64,000 bases of DNA from Kribbella solani (GCF_014205295.1 NZ_JACHNF010000001.1:6014001-6078000); one strand, 5' to 3'. Numbered from the stretch's first letter, positions 47,246 to 57,872 are shown. The notes: generated by a model from the sequence alone, not told the origin. A program made the numbers and translations.

Positions 47246-47901
47246 TCAAGGTGATGGTGGTCGACGACCAGGACCTGGTCCGGGACGGGATCTCGATGAT
47301 CCTGGACGGGCAGCCGGACATCGAGGTGGTGGCGCAGGCGGTGGACGGCGCGGACGCGATCCGGCAGGCGGCCGCCGTGCTCGACCTCGGCGTGGTGCTG
47401 ATGGACGTGCGGATGCCGGTGATGGACGGGATCGAGGCGACCCGCCGCCTGGTCGCCGGGCCGAACGCGCCGCGGGTGGTGATCCTGACCACGTTCGACC
47501 TGGACGAGTACGTGTACGACGCGCTGCGCGCCGGGGCGAGCGGATTCCTGCTGAAGCGGTCCTCCCGCGACGACCTGATCAACGCGGTCCGGGTGATCGC
47601 GGGCGGCGACGCGCTGCTCGCCCCGCCGGTGACCCGGCGGCTGCTCGACCGGTTCGCCGACAATCGGCTGGACCCGACCGTGACCGCCAGCCTGGACGTA
47701 CTGACCGCGCGGGAACGCGAGGTGCTGGAACTGGTCGCGAAGGGGAACTCGAACCAGGAGATCGCGGCTGAGCTGCATCTGACCGAGCACACGGTGAAGA
47801 CCCATGTCAGCCGGATGCTTGCCAAATGCGGTCTGCGGGACCGGGTTCAGGCGGTGATTCTGGCGTACGACGCCGGGCTGGTGTCGGCGGGCCGGAAGTA
47901 G
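47242..47901 (+). CDS. NarL/LuxR-type response regulator
   Basis: 219 residues: receiver domain with phospho-acceptor Asp55 in VVLMDVRMPVMDG and the conserved Lys in GFLLKRSSRDDL, followed by a LuxR-type helix-turn-helix (LTAREREVLELVAKGNSNQE, then HLTEHTVKTHVSRML). Coupled to the large kinase. Targets are unknown; the divergent mannosyltransferase operon is a nearby candidate. Confidence 0.95.
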   Translation: MIKVMVVDDQDLVRDGISMILDGQPDIEVVAQAVDGADAIRQAAAVLDLGVVLMDVRMPVMDGIEATRRLVAGPNAPRVVILTTFDLDEYVYDALRAGASGFLLKRSSRDDLINAVRVIAGGDALLAPPVTRRLLDRFADNRLDPTVTASLDVLTAREREVLELVAKGNSNQEIAAELHLTEHTVKTHVSRMLAKCGLRDRVQAVILAYDAGLVSAGRK

Positions 47902-47944
47902 CTTCCTGGTCCGGAACCCTGAACCGACCCTGGAATATCCCAGA

Positions 47945-47977
47945 GTTGAGTGGAATGGACTCAAGTTTGGATAGGTT
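47945..47977 (+). promoter_or_regulatory. clpB control region: HAIR operator overlapping a SigH/SigR promoter
   Basis: The HAIR element GTTGAGT-N7-ACTCAAG lies at 47945-47965. Its 7-base spacer starts with GGAAT (47952-47956), which with GTT at 47975-47977 forms an exact GGAAT-N18-GTT promoter. The -35 is thus inside the repressor site. clpB starts 46 bases after the GTT, with AAAGG upstream. Confidence 0.85.
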
Positions 47978-48022
47978 GTATCCAGTGACTGTTGTTACTG
48001 GAGCTTGAAAGGCTGGAACCAG

Positions 48023-50578
<2,556 letters not shown>

Positions 50579-50605
<27 letters not shown>

Positions 50606-50640
50606 GTCAGAAGACGCGCTGGATGTCTTCGGTGCCTGAG
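50579..50640. repeat. 28-bp tandem duplication of the clpB 3' end
   Basis: A 28-base sequence at 50579-50606, covering the last codons and stop of clpB, recurs at 50613-50640 with three mismatches. The copies would encode DALDVSAA-stop and DALDVFGA-stop. The end of the second copy supplies the first base of GATAAT (50640-50645), the apparent -10 of the next gene. Confidence 0.85.
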
Positions 50641-50650
50641 ATAATGGATC

Positions 50651-51307
50651 GTGACGCGATCACGAGCTGACTGGGTGAACACGACGCACGACTGGGCGGC
50701 GTCGGTGGACCACGAGCACCTCGAGCAGATCCGGGGCGGGACCGCGGTTTCGGTCCCGCACCTGGCGCTCGAGGTGCTCGCATATCCCGACGACGAGGCC
50801 GAGTCGCTCGGCCGGCGCGGGAAGTGCACGGTGACGCTGCACCCCGACGGGTCCATCGAGATCACCGACGACGGCCGCGGTACCGACACGCGGGTTGACG
50901 AGCATGGTGCGGTGGTGAAGAAGCCGATCATGGCGACCAAGGACCTGCGGTTCTTCGACGAGGTGGATGGTCCGTTGTTGCCGGACGGGCATCCGCGGCG
51001 CGGCATGTCGGTTGTCGCGGCATTGAGCGATTGGCTCGTACACACGAACCGTCGGACGAACGGGTCGTGGACTCAGCGGTACGAGTACGGCGTACCGGTG
51101 ACTGATCTTGAGCCGGTTGCCGCCGACGGGACCACTGGTACGACAGTGCACTTCCTGCCGTCGCCGTCCCACGCCCCAAACCGGTTTGGGGCGGTAAACC
51201 TGCCGTTTTGGGAGGGTAATGCTCCCCAAACCGGTTTGGGGGTCGCACTTGGGGACCTGGATTTGGCGTTCGCGCACCTCGATATCACCGTCGTGTCGCT
51301 TGGGTGA
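50651..51307 (+). CDS. Stand-alone GyrB-like GHKL ATPase-domain protein
   Basis: 218 residues from GTG at 50651. GATAAT lies 5 bases upstream and no ribosome site is seen, so the mRNA is probably leaderless. The chain follows the GyrB/ParE N-terminal ATPase domain: EVLAYPDDEA (41-50; GyrB has E-V-V-D-N-x-x-D-E-A), DGSIEITDDGRGTDTR, and RRGMSVVAALSDWLVHTNRR. The Mg-binding Asn of GyrB is Tyr45 here, while Glu41 is kept, so ATP hydrolysis is uncertain. There is no transducer or TOPRIM domain. The C-terminal 45 residues are encoded by a palindromic element and look abnormal. Function unknown. Confidence 0.72.
   Translation: MTRSRADWVNTTHDWAASVDHEHLEQIRGGTAVSVPHLALEVLAYPDDEAESLGRRGKCTVTLHPDGSIEITDDGRGTDTRVDEHGAVVKKPIMATKDLRFFDEVDGPLLPDGHPRRGMSVVAALSDWLVHTNRRTNGSWTQRYEYGVPVTDLEPVAADGTTGTTVHFLPSPSHAPNRFGAVNLPFWEGNAPQTGLGVALGDLDLAFAHLDITVVSLG
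51174..51242. repeat. Pair of identical 18-bp palindromes inside the GyrB-like gene
   Basis: CCCCAAACCGGTTTGGGG, a perfect palindrome, occurs at 51175-51192 (20 bp with its flanking G and C) and again at 51225-51242, exactly 50 bp apart. Between them CCGTTTTGGGAGG resembles another half. The pair is read in frame as part of the C-terminus. It looks like a REP/BIME-type insertion in a coding region. Confidence 0.8.
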
Positions 51308-51357
51308 TCTGGCAGGATCGAGAGCGGGGGTTTGGCTGGAAGGAACGTGCGGGTCGA

Positions 51358-51813
51358 ATGAGTGAGCAGCCGGGTGACGAGCGGCCGGGGCCGTACAGCG
51401 GTCTGTTCGGTGCCGTTCCGGACACGTACGGACCGCGCCCGGGGCCGCCGCCCAAGCAGGTGACGATCGCGTCGGTCATCTCGATGGGCCTCGGCGCGAT
51501 GTGCCTGCTGCTCGCGGTGCTCGCGCTCACCTCCGCCGGCGGTCAGATCTCGGAGGTACTCACCGGTTCCCGCGACAACGCACCGGTCGCCGTCGCGGCC
51601 GCGATGCTGTGCGCGGTGATCTACCTGGCCCCGGCGATCTACGTCCGCAAACGCCACGCCTGGGCCCGGTACCTGCTGATTGCCGTCGCCGCGATGGGCA
51701 TCGCCGGCGGCGTACTGTCCTTCCCCGCCGGCCTCCTCGGCCTGGCGATCCACGTAGCCCTACTGACCCTGATGCTCCAACAACCCACCAAACGCTGGTT
51801 CCACCACCGCTGA
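51358..51813 (+). CDS. Membrane protein of unknown function
   Basis: 151 residues from ATG at 51358; AAGGA is 13 bases upstream, rather far. A Pro-rich cytoplasmic N-terminus (about 1-33, GPRPGPPPKQ) is followed by four membrane spans (about 36-58, 75-95, 105-122, 124-143) and a basic end (KRWFHHR). No domain recognised. It is the same strand as its neighbours but not coupled to them. Confidence 0.7.
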   Translation: MSEQPGDERPGPYSGLFGAVPDTYGPRPGPPPKQVTIASVISMGLGAMCLLLAVLALTSAGGQISEVLTGSRDNAPVAVAAAMLCAVIYLAPAIYVRKRHAWARYLLIAVAAMGIAGGVLSFPAGLLGLAIHVALLTLMLQQPTKRWFHHR

Positions 51814-51883
51814 CCCGCTGCCCGCCGCTGACCCGCCGACCGCCGCTGGTTCAACCGCCCGCCGTCGACCCAGGAGACGTACG

Positions 51884-52234
51884 TTGGAAATCTGGATCAA
51901 CCCCGCCTGCTCGAAATGCCGAGCCGCCACCAGCGCCCTCGACGAGGCCGGCGTCGAGTACACCGTCCGCCGCTACCTGGACGACCCACCCACGGCCACC
52001 GAGCTGGAGGACGTCCTGACCCGCCTCAACCTCGACCCCTGGGACCTCGTCCGCCACAACGAACCAGCCGCCCAGCCCCTGAAGTCCGCCCCCCGAGACC
52101 CCGCCCACCGCACCACCTGGATCGAGGCCATGGTCAACAACCCAATCCTCATCCAACGCCCCATCATCACCACCACCGACAAAACCACCGCCATCGCCCG
52201 AGACCCCCAAACCCTCAAACGCTTCCTGCCCTGA
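51884..52234 (+). CDS. ArsC/Spx-family thioredoxin-fold protein
   Basis: 116 residues from TTG at 51884 with CAGGAG 7 bases upstream. It starts IWINPACSKCRAATSALDEAG with the redox Cys pair CSKC, followed by RRYLDDPPTATEL, matching the ArsC family (PF03960). Glutaredoxin-linked arsenate reductases belong here, but no other arsenic genes are near, so arsenate reduction is not assured. Confidence 0.75.
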   Translation: MEIWINPACSKCRAATSALDEAGVEYTVRRYLDDPPTATELEDVLTRLNLDPWDLVRHNEPAAQPLKSAPRDPAHRTTWIEAMVNNPILIQRPIITTTDKTTAIARDPQTLKRFLP

Positions 52235-52286
52235 CCACCAGCACCAGCACCTGCCCCGCGGTGCCCGCGGCTGCCCCACGACACCT

Positions 52287-52946
52287 GTGGACAACGACAA
52301 CCCCACCGCAGGCGTTTCCTGGACAATCCGTCGAGTGTTCATCACCACCGGCTTGTCCCACGGCGATCCCACCCTCTCCGCCTGGGTAGACGAATCGGTG
52401 ATCGTCGACGGCTCACGCTGCCCGACCGGCACCTACACCTTGGCCGCCGTCGTCGCGAAAGCAGCCGCAGTAGGCACGACGCGGGACGTCGTCCGTGCTC
52501 TCACGCTGACCAGAGGCGGCCGCTTGCATTGGGTCGATGAGTCGGGCAAGCGTCGCGATCGGATCGCCGCCGCGATCGCGGCCCTTGAGTTGTCGGTGAT
52601 CGTCGTCGCGGGATCGCCGGTTCAGCGTGCCAAACAAGAGCGTGCCCGGCGGTGTTGTCTGGAGCGGTTGCTGCAGGAGTTGAGTTCGACCGGTGTACGC
52701 GAGGTCTGTCTGGAGTCACGCACCGCGACACCTGACCGCCGGGATCTGAGCTTGGTCGAGTCGGCGCGACGGAAAGGTCTGATTCCCCGTGGTTTCCGGG
52801 TCGGCTTCGCGCGTCCACGGGATGAGCCGATGTTGTGGATCCCGGACGCGGTCGCGGGGGCGGTGACGGCGTCCCGGCTCGGCGAACCGCGGTGGCAGCT
52901 CGCGATGTCGGAGATCCTCACCGAACACGAGGTCGAAGTTCGCTAG
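52287..52946 (+). CDS. Conserved-type hypothetical protein, DUF3800-like
   Basis: 219 residues from GTG at 52287; GTG at 52335 would give a shorter form starting FITTGLSHG. It has an early acidic motif AWVDES, then LHWVDESGKRRDRIAAAIAAL and a late DEPMLWIPDAVAGAV. This layout resembles DUF3800-type proteins, which have a predicted RNase H-like fold with catalytic acids. No membrane segment. The assignment is tentative. Confidence 0.6.
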   Translation: MDNDNPTAGVSWTIRRVFITTGLSHGDPTLSAWVDESVIVDGSRCPTGTYTLAAVVAKAAAVGTTRDVVRALTLTRGGRLHWVDESGKRRDRIAAAIAALELSVIVVAGSPVQRAKQERARRCCLERLLQELSSTGVREVCLESRTATPDRRDLSLVESARRKGLIPRGFRVGFARPRDEPMLWIPDAVAGAVTASRLGEPRWQLAMSEILTEHEVEVR

Positions 52947-52955
52947 AAAGCGCGA

Positions 52956-52991
52956 AAGCTGGGGCCCATCCTCCGGTGGGAATCCCAGCTT
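52956..52991 (+). terminator. Terminator after the DUF3800-like gene
   Basis: AAGCTGGG (52956-52963) pairs with CCCAGCTT (52984-52991), with partial inner pairing of CCCAT and GTGGG. The next gene is convergent; 52992-53071 has no further feature. Confidence 0.75.
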
Positions 52992-53071
52992 CACTTCTCG
53001 CCAGGCAGCGCGCGGCGAGCTACTTGCAGTATGCCACAGGTGGTCACTCGCTGTCAGACAGCATCCACAGC

Positions 53072-54223
53072 TCAGAGTTTTTGCAGGCGGGTCAGGGCTT
53101 CTTGGAGTAGGGCGGGTTGTTTGCAGAAGGCCCAGCGGACGAGGGGGCGGCCTAGGGTGGTGTGGTCGTAGAAGACCTGGTGGGGGATGGCTACTACGCC
53201 GGCGCGTTCGGGGAGCATGCGGCAGAAGTCGATGCCGTCGGTGTGGCCGAGGGGGCGGATGTCGGTGGTGATGAAGTAGGTGCCGGCGGGGCGGTGGACC
53301 TCGAAGCCGAGGTCGGTGAGGCCTCCGGCGAGGAGGTCGCGGCGGGACTGCAGGTCGGCGCGCAGGGTGTCGAAGTAATCGTTGCCTAGTGCAAGCGCAT
53401 TGGCGACGGCGGGCTGGAAGGGCGTGCCGGAGGTGAAGGTGAGGAACTGTTTCGCGGTCGTCACCGCCGTCACCACCGCCGCCGAACCGGTCACCCAGCC
53501 GATCTTCCAGCCGGTGACCGCGAAGGTTTTGCCGGCGCTGCTGATCGACACGGTGCGATCGGCCATTCCCTCGTACGTGGCCAGCGGCCGGTGCCGCAGT
53601 CCGTCGTACACCAGGTGTTCGTACACCTCGTCGGTGATCACGATCAGGTCGTGCTCGACCGCGACATCGCGTACGCCGCGCAGCTCGTCGTCGGTGAGTA
53701 CGGTGCCGGTCGGGTTGTGCGGTGAGTTGATCAGCAGCACCTTCGTACGCGGCGTGACCGCGGCGCGCAGCTCGTCCAGCTCCAGCCGGTACGAGGGCGC
53801 ACGCAGCGTCACCGGAACCCGGCGCCCGCCCGCGAACGCGATCCCGGCGGCGTACGAGTCGTAGTACGGCTCCAGCGCGATCACCTCGTCACCGGGCTCC
53901 ACGTACGCGAGCAGTGCCGCCGCGACCGCCTCGGTGGCACCGGTCGTGATCAGCACCTGGGTGTCCGGGTCGTACGAGAGCCCGTAGAACCGCCGCTGAT
54001 GATCCGCGACCGCCTGCCGGAGCACGGGTACGCCGCGCGCCGGGGCGTACTGGTTCGCGCCGGAGCGGATCGCCGCGATCGCGTCCTCGAGTACGGAGTC
54101 GGGGCCGTCGCGATCCGGGAAGCCCTGGCCGAGGTTCACCGAACCGGTCGCCAGCGCGAGCGCGGACATCTCGGCGAAGATCGTCGTGCCCAGACCGTTC
54201 AGCCGTTCTGCGGGTGCGTGCAT
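53072..54223 (-). CDS. PLP-dependent class I/II aminotransferase (DapC/kynurenine-aminotransferase type)
   Basis: 383 residues from ATG at 54223. It shows LGQGFPDRDGPDSV, NQYAPARGVPVLRQAV, NSPHNPTGTVL, ITDEVYEHLVYDG and the PLP-lysine region SISSAGKTFAVTGWKIGW. These are typical of the branch with N-succinyldiaminopimelate, kynurenine and glutamine/methionine aminotransferases. No lysine-pathway genes lie nearby. The start is 3 bases after the stop of the MarR gene upstream on the same strand, so they may be cotranscribed. Confidence 0.88.
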   Translation of the reverse strand: MHAPAERLNGLGTTIFAEMSALALATGSVNLGQGFPDRDGPDSVLEDAIAAIRSGANQYAPARGVPVLRQAVADHQRRFYGLSYDPDTQVLITTGATEAVAAALLAYVEPGDEVIALEPYYDSYAAGIAFAGGRRVPVTLRAPSYRLELDELRAAVTPRTKVLLINSPHNPTGTVLTDDELRGVRDVAVEHDLIVITDEVYEHLVYDGLRHRPLATYEGMADRTVSISSAGKTFAVTGWKIGWVTGSAAVVTAVTTAKQFLTFTSGTPFQPAVANALALGNDYFDTLRADLQSRRDLLAGGLTDLGFEVHRPAGTYFITTDIRPLGHTDGIDFCRMLPERAGVVAIPHQVFYDHTTLGRPLVRWAFCKQPALLQEALTRLQKL

Positions 54224-54226
54224 CGT

Positions 54227-54658
54227 CTAACCCTCGACTGCCGTGACCATGTGTGCAAGCCAGGCCCGCGCGGTTGCCCGGTCGGTCGCGCTGAAGGCCG
54301 CTTCCAGCTCGTTCTCGACCTTGCGGATCGCCGGTGCCGCCTCGGCCAGCCGGCGCTCGCCGCCCGGGGTGAGGTGGATCTGCTGGGTTCGCCGGTCCTT
54401 CGGGTTGGGCCGGCGTTCGACCAGGCCGGCCCGCTCCATCCCGGTGAGCAGCTCGTTCGCGGACTGCCGGGTGGTGCCGACCACGCGGCCGATGTCGGCG
54501 ACGGTCAGCCCGGGGCTTTCCCGCACGCACAGCAATGTCCCGTACTGCTGCACGGACAGCCCGTGGTCGTCGAGCGCGGCCGCCAGCGCCGACCGCATGC
54601 TCAGCCAGGCGTGCCGGACCAGGAACGTCACGCAGCCGGTCTCGTCAGTCGGTTCCAT
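54227..54658 (-). CDS. MarR-family transcriptional regulator
   Basis: 143 residues from ATG at 54658 (ATG at 54667 is also in frame). A winged helix spans LTVADIGRVVGTTRQSANELLTGMERAGLVERRPNPKDRRTQ (about 54-95; read in parts), flanked by dimerisation helices. It is divergent from an MFS exporter, with two palindromes between the genes, the usual drug-efflux control layout. Confidence 0.9.
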   Translation of the reverse strand: MEPTDETGCVTFLVRHAWLSMRSALAAALDDHGLSVQQYGTLLCVRESPGLTVADIGRVVGTTRQSANELLTGMERAGLVERRPNPKDRRTQQIHLTPGGERRLAEAAPAIRKVENELEAAFSATDRATARAWLAHMVTAVEG

Positions 54659-54691
54659 GCAACACATTCTGCCGGGGAAAACCCACAATGG

Positions 54692-54746
54692 AGATTGACA
54701 GGTTCCTGTCAATCTATGATGATCGAGTTCTCGTCAGGTTCCTGAC
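54692..54746. promoter_or_regulatory. Two MarR-type operators between the MarR and MFS genes
   Basis: The first palindrome (54692-54715) has perfect 11-bp arms AGATTGACAGG and CCTGTCAATCT around TT. The second (54733-54746) has GTCAGG and CCTGAC around TT; centres are 36 bp apart. TTGACA at 54695-54700 within the first site looks like the -35 for the MFS gene, with GATGAT (54718-54723) or TATGAT (54715-54720) as -10. The MFS GTG lies 16 bases after the second site. Confidence 0.8.
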
Positions 54747-54762
54747 AATCATAGGAGACTTC

Positions 54763-56319
54763 GTGTCCTCGATCGACCCCATCCCCGACACCCGCCGGCA
54801 GCGGCGGATTCTGACCGTACTGGTGGTCTCGGCCGTCCTGATCTGGATCGACTCGACCGTCCTCGGGATCGCCCTCGAACGCCTCGCCGACCCGGTCGAC
54901 GGCCTCGGCGCCACGCCCGGCCAGCTGCAATGGGCCATCGGCATCTACTCGCTGCTCTTCGCCACCGCCCTGTTCCTGGCCGGTGCGCTCGGCGACCGGT
55001 ACGGCCACCGGACCGTACTGATGCTCGGCCTGCTGATCTTCGGGATCGCCTCCGCCTGGGCCGCCTGGGCGACCGGGCCGACGGCGCTGATCCTGGCCCG
55101 CGCGACCATGGGCCTCGGCGGCGCGCTGATCATGCCGCCGTCGATGGCGATCATCGGCTGGACCTTCCCGCCGCAACGCCGAGCCGCCGCGATCGCGGTC
55201 TGGGGCTCGTCGGCCGGCGTCGGGGTCGCGGTCGGCCCGGTGCTCGGCGGTCTGCTGATCGACCATTTCTGGTGGGGTTCGGTGTTCACCATCAACCTGC
55301 CGATCGTCGCGTTCGGCCTGATCGGCGCGGCGCTGGTGCTGCCGAACCCGCGCAGCCCGGAGCGCCGCCGCCTCGACCCGATCGGCCTCAGCCTGTCCAC
55401 GCTCGGCCTGCTCGGCGTCTCGTACGGCCTGATCGAAGGCGGTCATCAGGGCGGCTGGGATCGCTGGCAGGTGTGGGCGAGCATCGTCGCCGGAGTCGTC
55501 CTGCTGGCCGGTTTCATCGTGTCCGAGTGGCGGGAAGAGCGGCCGAGCTTCGACCCACGGCTGTTCCGCGACCGGCGCTTCGCGGCCGGCAACTTCACCC
55601 TCTCCGTCGTCTTCCTGACCCTCACCGGCCAGAGTTTCTACCTGGCCTTCTACTACCAGGGCGCGCGCGGCATGAGCGCGCTCTCGGCCGGCCTGATGTC
55701 GTTGCCGGCGGCAATCGGGGTGATCATCGGCTCCCAGCTCGGCGCCCGGCTGGCCGCCCGCTTCGGCGTCGCCAAGGTGTCGGGTACGGCGGTGCTCGTG
55801 CTCGCCGCGTGCTTCGGGCTCAACCTCCTGTACGACGTGAACACGTCCTTGGTCTGGCTGGGTCTGGTCGGTGGAATCGTTGGCCTGTCCATCGGTATGA
55901 CGACCGCGCCGACCACCGCCGCGATCATGGCGACGCTGCCGCTGGACCGGATGGGTGCCGGTTCGGCCGTGAACAACGCGCTCCGTCAGGTCGGCAGCGT
56001 GCTCGGTGTCGCGGTCCTCGGTACGGTCGTGTCGTCGACGTACCAGGACAGGATCGCGCCGTCGCTGGCCGGCCTGCCGCCCGCCGCCGGTACGTCGGCA
56101 GAAACCACCCGCCACGCCGCGATCGCACTCGGCCGCCCGGACCTCATCCAGCACGCGAACGACGCCTTCATCCACGCCATGCACGTCGCCGCCGCAGTCG
56201 CCGGCGCGATCGTCCTGACCGGCGCCATCGTCCTCATCCTCGCCTTCCGAACCCCGAAGCCGCCCCACTCCCCAGACCCCACCAACCCTCACCCCCTGAA
56301 CGCGAGGGTCGCCCCCTGA
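54763..56319 (+). CDS. MFS drug exporter, DHA2 (14-span) type
   Basis: 518 residues from GTG at 54763 with AGGAG 5 bases upstream. It has about 14 membrane spans. Motif A GALGDRYGHRTVLM and the motif C-like GSSAGVGVAVGPVLGGLL place it among EmrB/QacA-type proton antiporters. It probably exports toxic compounds and is repressed by the divergent MarR protein. The 3' end overlaps the start of a repeat array. Confidence 0.9.
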   Translation: MSSIDPIPDTRRQRRILTVLVVSAVLIWIDSTVLGIALERLADPVDGLGATPGQLQWAIGIYSLLFATALFLAGALGDRYGHRTVLMLGLLIFGIASAWAAWATGPTALILARATMGLGGALIMPPSMAIIGWTFPPQRRAAAIAVWGSSAGVGVAVGPVLGGLLIDHFWWGSVFTINLPIVAFGLIGAALVLPNPRSPERRRLDPIGLSLSTLGLLGVSYGLIEGGHQGGWDRWQVWASIVAGVVLLAGFIVSEWREERPSFDPRLFRDRRFAAGNFTLSVVFLTLTGQSFYLAFYYQGARGMSALSAGLMSLPAAIGVIIGSQLGARLAARFGVAKVSGTAVLVLAACFGLNLLYDVNTSLVWLGLVGGIVGLSIGMTTAPTTAAIMATLPLDRMGAGSAVNNALRQVGSVLGVAVLGTVVSSTYQDRIAPSLAGLPPAAGTSAETTRHAAIALGRPDLIQHANDAFIHAMHVAAAVAGAIVLTGAIVLILAFRTPKPPHSPDPTNPHPLNARVAP

Positions 56320-56410
56320 GGAAGGGTTGCCCCTTGCACGGGAGGGTTGCCCCCTGGAAATTCGAGGGGGCAACCCTGCGGTTGCGGGGATGACCCTTCA
56401 AATGGAGGGT
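56304..56410. repeat. Array of short GGGTTGCCCC repeats with a 35-base hairpin
   Basis: AGGGTCGCCCCCTG (56305), AGGGTTGCCCCTTG (56323) and AGGGTTGCCCCCTG (56343) are direct copies at 18-20 bp intervals. The third pairs with AGGGGGCAACCCT (56365-56377) in a perfect 13-bp stem with a 9-base loop (56343-56377). ACCCTTC and GAGGGTT follow at about 56392-56410. It lies between convergent genes, overlaps the last codons of the MFS gene, and may also act as a terminator. Confidence 0.75.
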
Positions 56411-56445
56411 TCGGCGCTCAGCGGCGCAGGTCCGGGCGGGGGTGG

Positions 56446-57141
56446 TCAGGGGACTGGTTGGGGGGTGGGGCGGAGGGCTCGGAGCCAGCGTTCGGTTTGG
56501 GCTATGTGGGCGGAGGCGGCGGTGGCGGCGGCCGCGGGGTCGCGGGTGGTGATGGCGGCGAGGATCGCGCGGTGGCCGCGGTCGCTGGTTTGTTTGATCG
56601 CGTCGAAGTCGGTGCCCGGTTCGAAGATCCGGTAGTGGCCGCCGCGGCCGCGGATCACGTCGGTCAGCGCGGTCACCGTCGGGTTGCCGCCGGCCGTACA
56701 GATCGCGCCGTGGAACTCGGCGTCCAGGTGCTGGATCTCGGTCGCGTCGGTGGTCGACTCGAGCCGGTCGAGGATCTCGCTCAGCCGCCCGGCCAGCTCC
56801 GGGTCCTGCCGGGCGGCGGCGGTCGCGGTGGCATGCGATTCGAGGACGCGGCGCACCTCGAGCAGTTCGAGCAGTCCTTCCAGCGGGATCAGCTCGACCG
56901 AGAGCGAGAACCGGCTGATGATCGCGGCCGGGTCGAGCGCCGACACGTACGTACCCGAACCGTGCCGGGACTCGATCACGCCGAGCGCGCCGAGCGATCG
57001 GACCGCCTCGCGCAACGAGCTGCGGGACACGCCGAGGTGCTCGCACAGCTCCGGCTCCGGCGGGAACTTCGCCCCCGGGCCGAGCTCGCCGGACGCGATC
57101 ATCTGTCGCAGCCCAGCCAGTGCCTTGTCCGTCGCGGCCAT
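56446..57141 (-). CDS. GntR-family regulator, FadR subfamily
   Basis: 231 residues. The GntR winged helix (FPPEPELCEHLGVSRSSLRE, then LGALGVIESRHGSGTYV) is followed by an all-helical FCD domain (about 85-225) with the metal/ligand residues of DAEFHGAICTAGGN and GHRAIL. FadR-type regulators sense organic acids. Its target is not clear; the HAD gene upstream on the same strand or genes elsewhere are possible. Confidence 0.9.
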   Translation of the reverse strand: MAATDKALAGLRQMIASGELGPGAKFPPEPELCEHLGVSRSSLREAVRSLGALGVIESRHGSGTYVSALDPAAIISRFSLSVELIPLEGLLELLEVRRVLESHATATAAARQDPELAGRLSEILDRLESTTDATEIQHLDAEFHGAICTAGGNPTVTALTDVIRGRGGHYRIFEPGTDFDAIKQTSDRGHRAILAAITTRDPAAAATAASAHIAQTERWLRALRPTPQPVP

Positions 57142-57233
57142 CGGTCACCTCCTCGCCACAGCCTAAGTCATCAGACAATTCGCGCGAAAACCCGTCCAAT
57201 GACAGCACGAAAGTGGTTAGCAAGCACAATTCA

Positions 57234-57872
57234 TCAGATGTTTGCGCGCAAGAACCCCAACAGGTCGGCTGCCCGCCAGCGCCGCTCCGCCAGCCGCTCG
57301 GACGGTACCTCGCCATTCACCCACACGGTGGTCATCCCACGCTCGTGCGGCAGCGCCAGATTCACTTCGAGATCGTCGAACATCGCCGCCCGCGCCGGCT
57401 CGATCCCGAAGCGGCCCAGGAAGGCGTCCAGGCTCTCGGCGTACGGCTTCGGCACCAGCTTCCCGGCGAGGATGTCGAACACGCCATCGATGCATTCGTC
57501 GAGTCCGAGCCGGCTGAGCGCCTGCTCCGCGTGGTACGCCGACCCGTTCGTGTACACGTAGCGCCGCCCCGGCAACGCGGTCAGTACGGCGGCCAGGTCC
57601 GGAGCGGGCTCGATCACCGAGTAGTCGAGCCGCCGTTCGAAGCCGAGGAAGTCGTGTGGGTCGATCGTCCCGGTCAGCATCGCGCCGCGCAGCGACGTAC
57701 CGTACCCGGCGACCAGGTCGGCCTGGATCTGCCGCGCGCCCGCGAGGTCGGTCCGGTAGTACGCGGCGATGGTCGACAGGATGCCGTGGGTGAGTTGCGC
57801 GGCAAGCGCCGAGTCAGCCGGGTACAACGTGTTGTCCAGGTCCAGTACCCAGGTGTCGATGTCCGCCAGCAC
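57234..57872 (-). CDS. HAD-superfamily hydrolase, pyrimidine 5'-nucleotidase (Sdt1-like) type
   Basis: 212 residues from GTG at 57872. HAD motifs: DLDNTLY with Asp11 and Asp13, VYTNGS, the Lys in KLVPKPYAES, and AAMFDDLEVN. The YPADSALAAQ sequence after motif I is typical of the Sdt1/pyrimidine nucleotidase group, which removes phosphate from nucleotides or other phosphate esters. TACTCT about 6 bases before the GTG suggests a leaderless mRNA. Confidence 0.82.
   Translation of the reverse strand: MLADIDTWVLDLDNTLYPADSALAAQLTHGILSTIAAYYRTDLAGARQIQADLVAGYGTSLRGAMLTGTIDPHDFLGFERRLDYSVIEPAPDLAAVLTALPGRRYVYTNGSAYHAEQALSRLGLDECIDGVFDILAGKLVPKPYAESLDAFLGRFGIEPARAAMFDDLEVNLALPHERGMTTVWVNGEVPSERLAERRWRAADLLGFLRANI

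Noticed and set aside
57168-57240. Direct TCATCAGA repeats (57168 and 57231) as FadR operators
   Set aside because: The second copy overlaps the stop codon of the HAD gene, neither is a proper palindrome, and the spacing is not meaningful.
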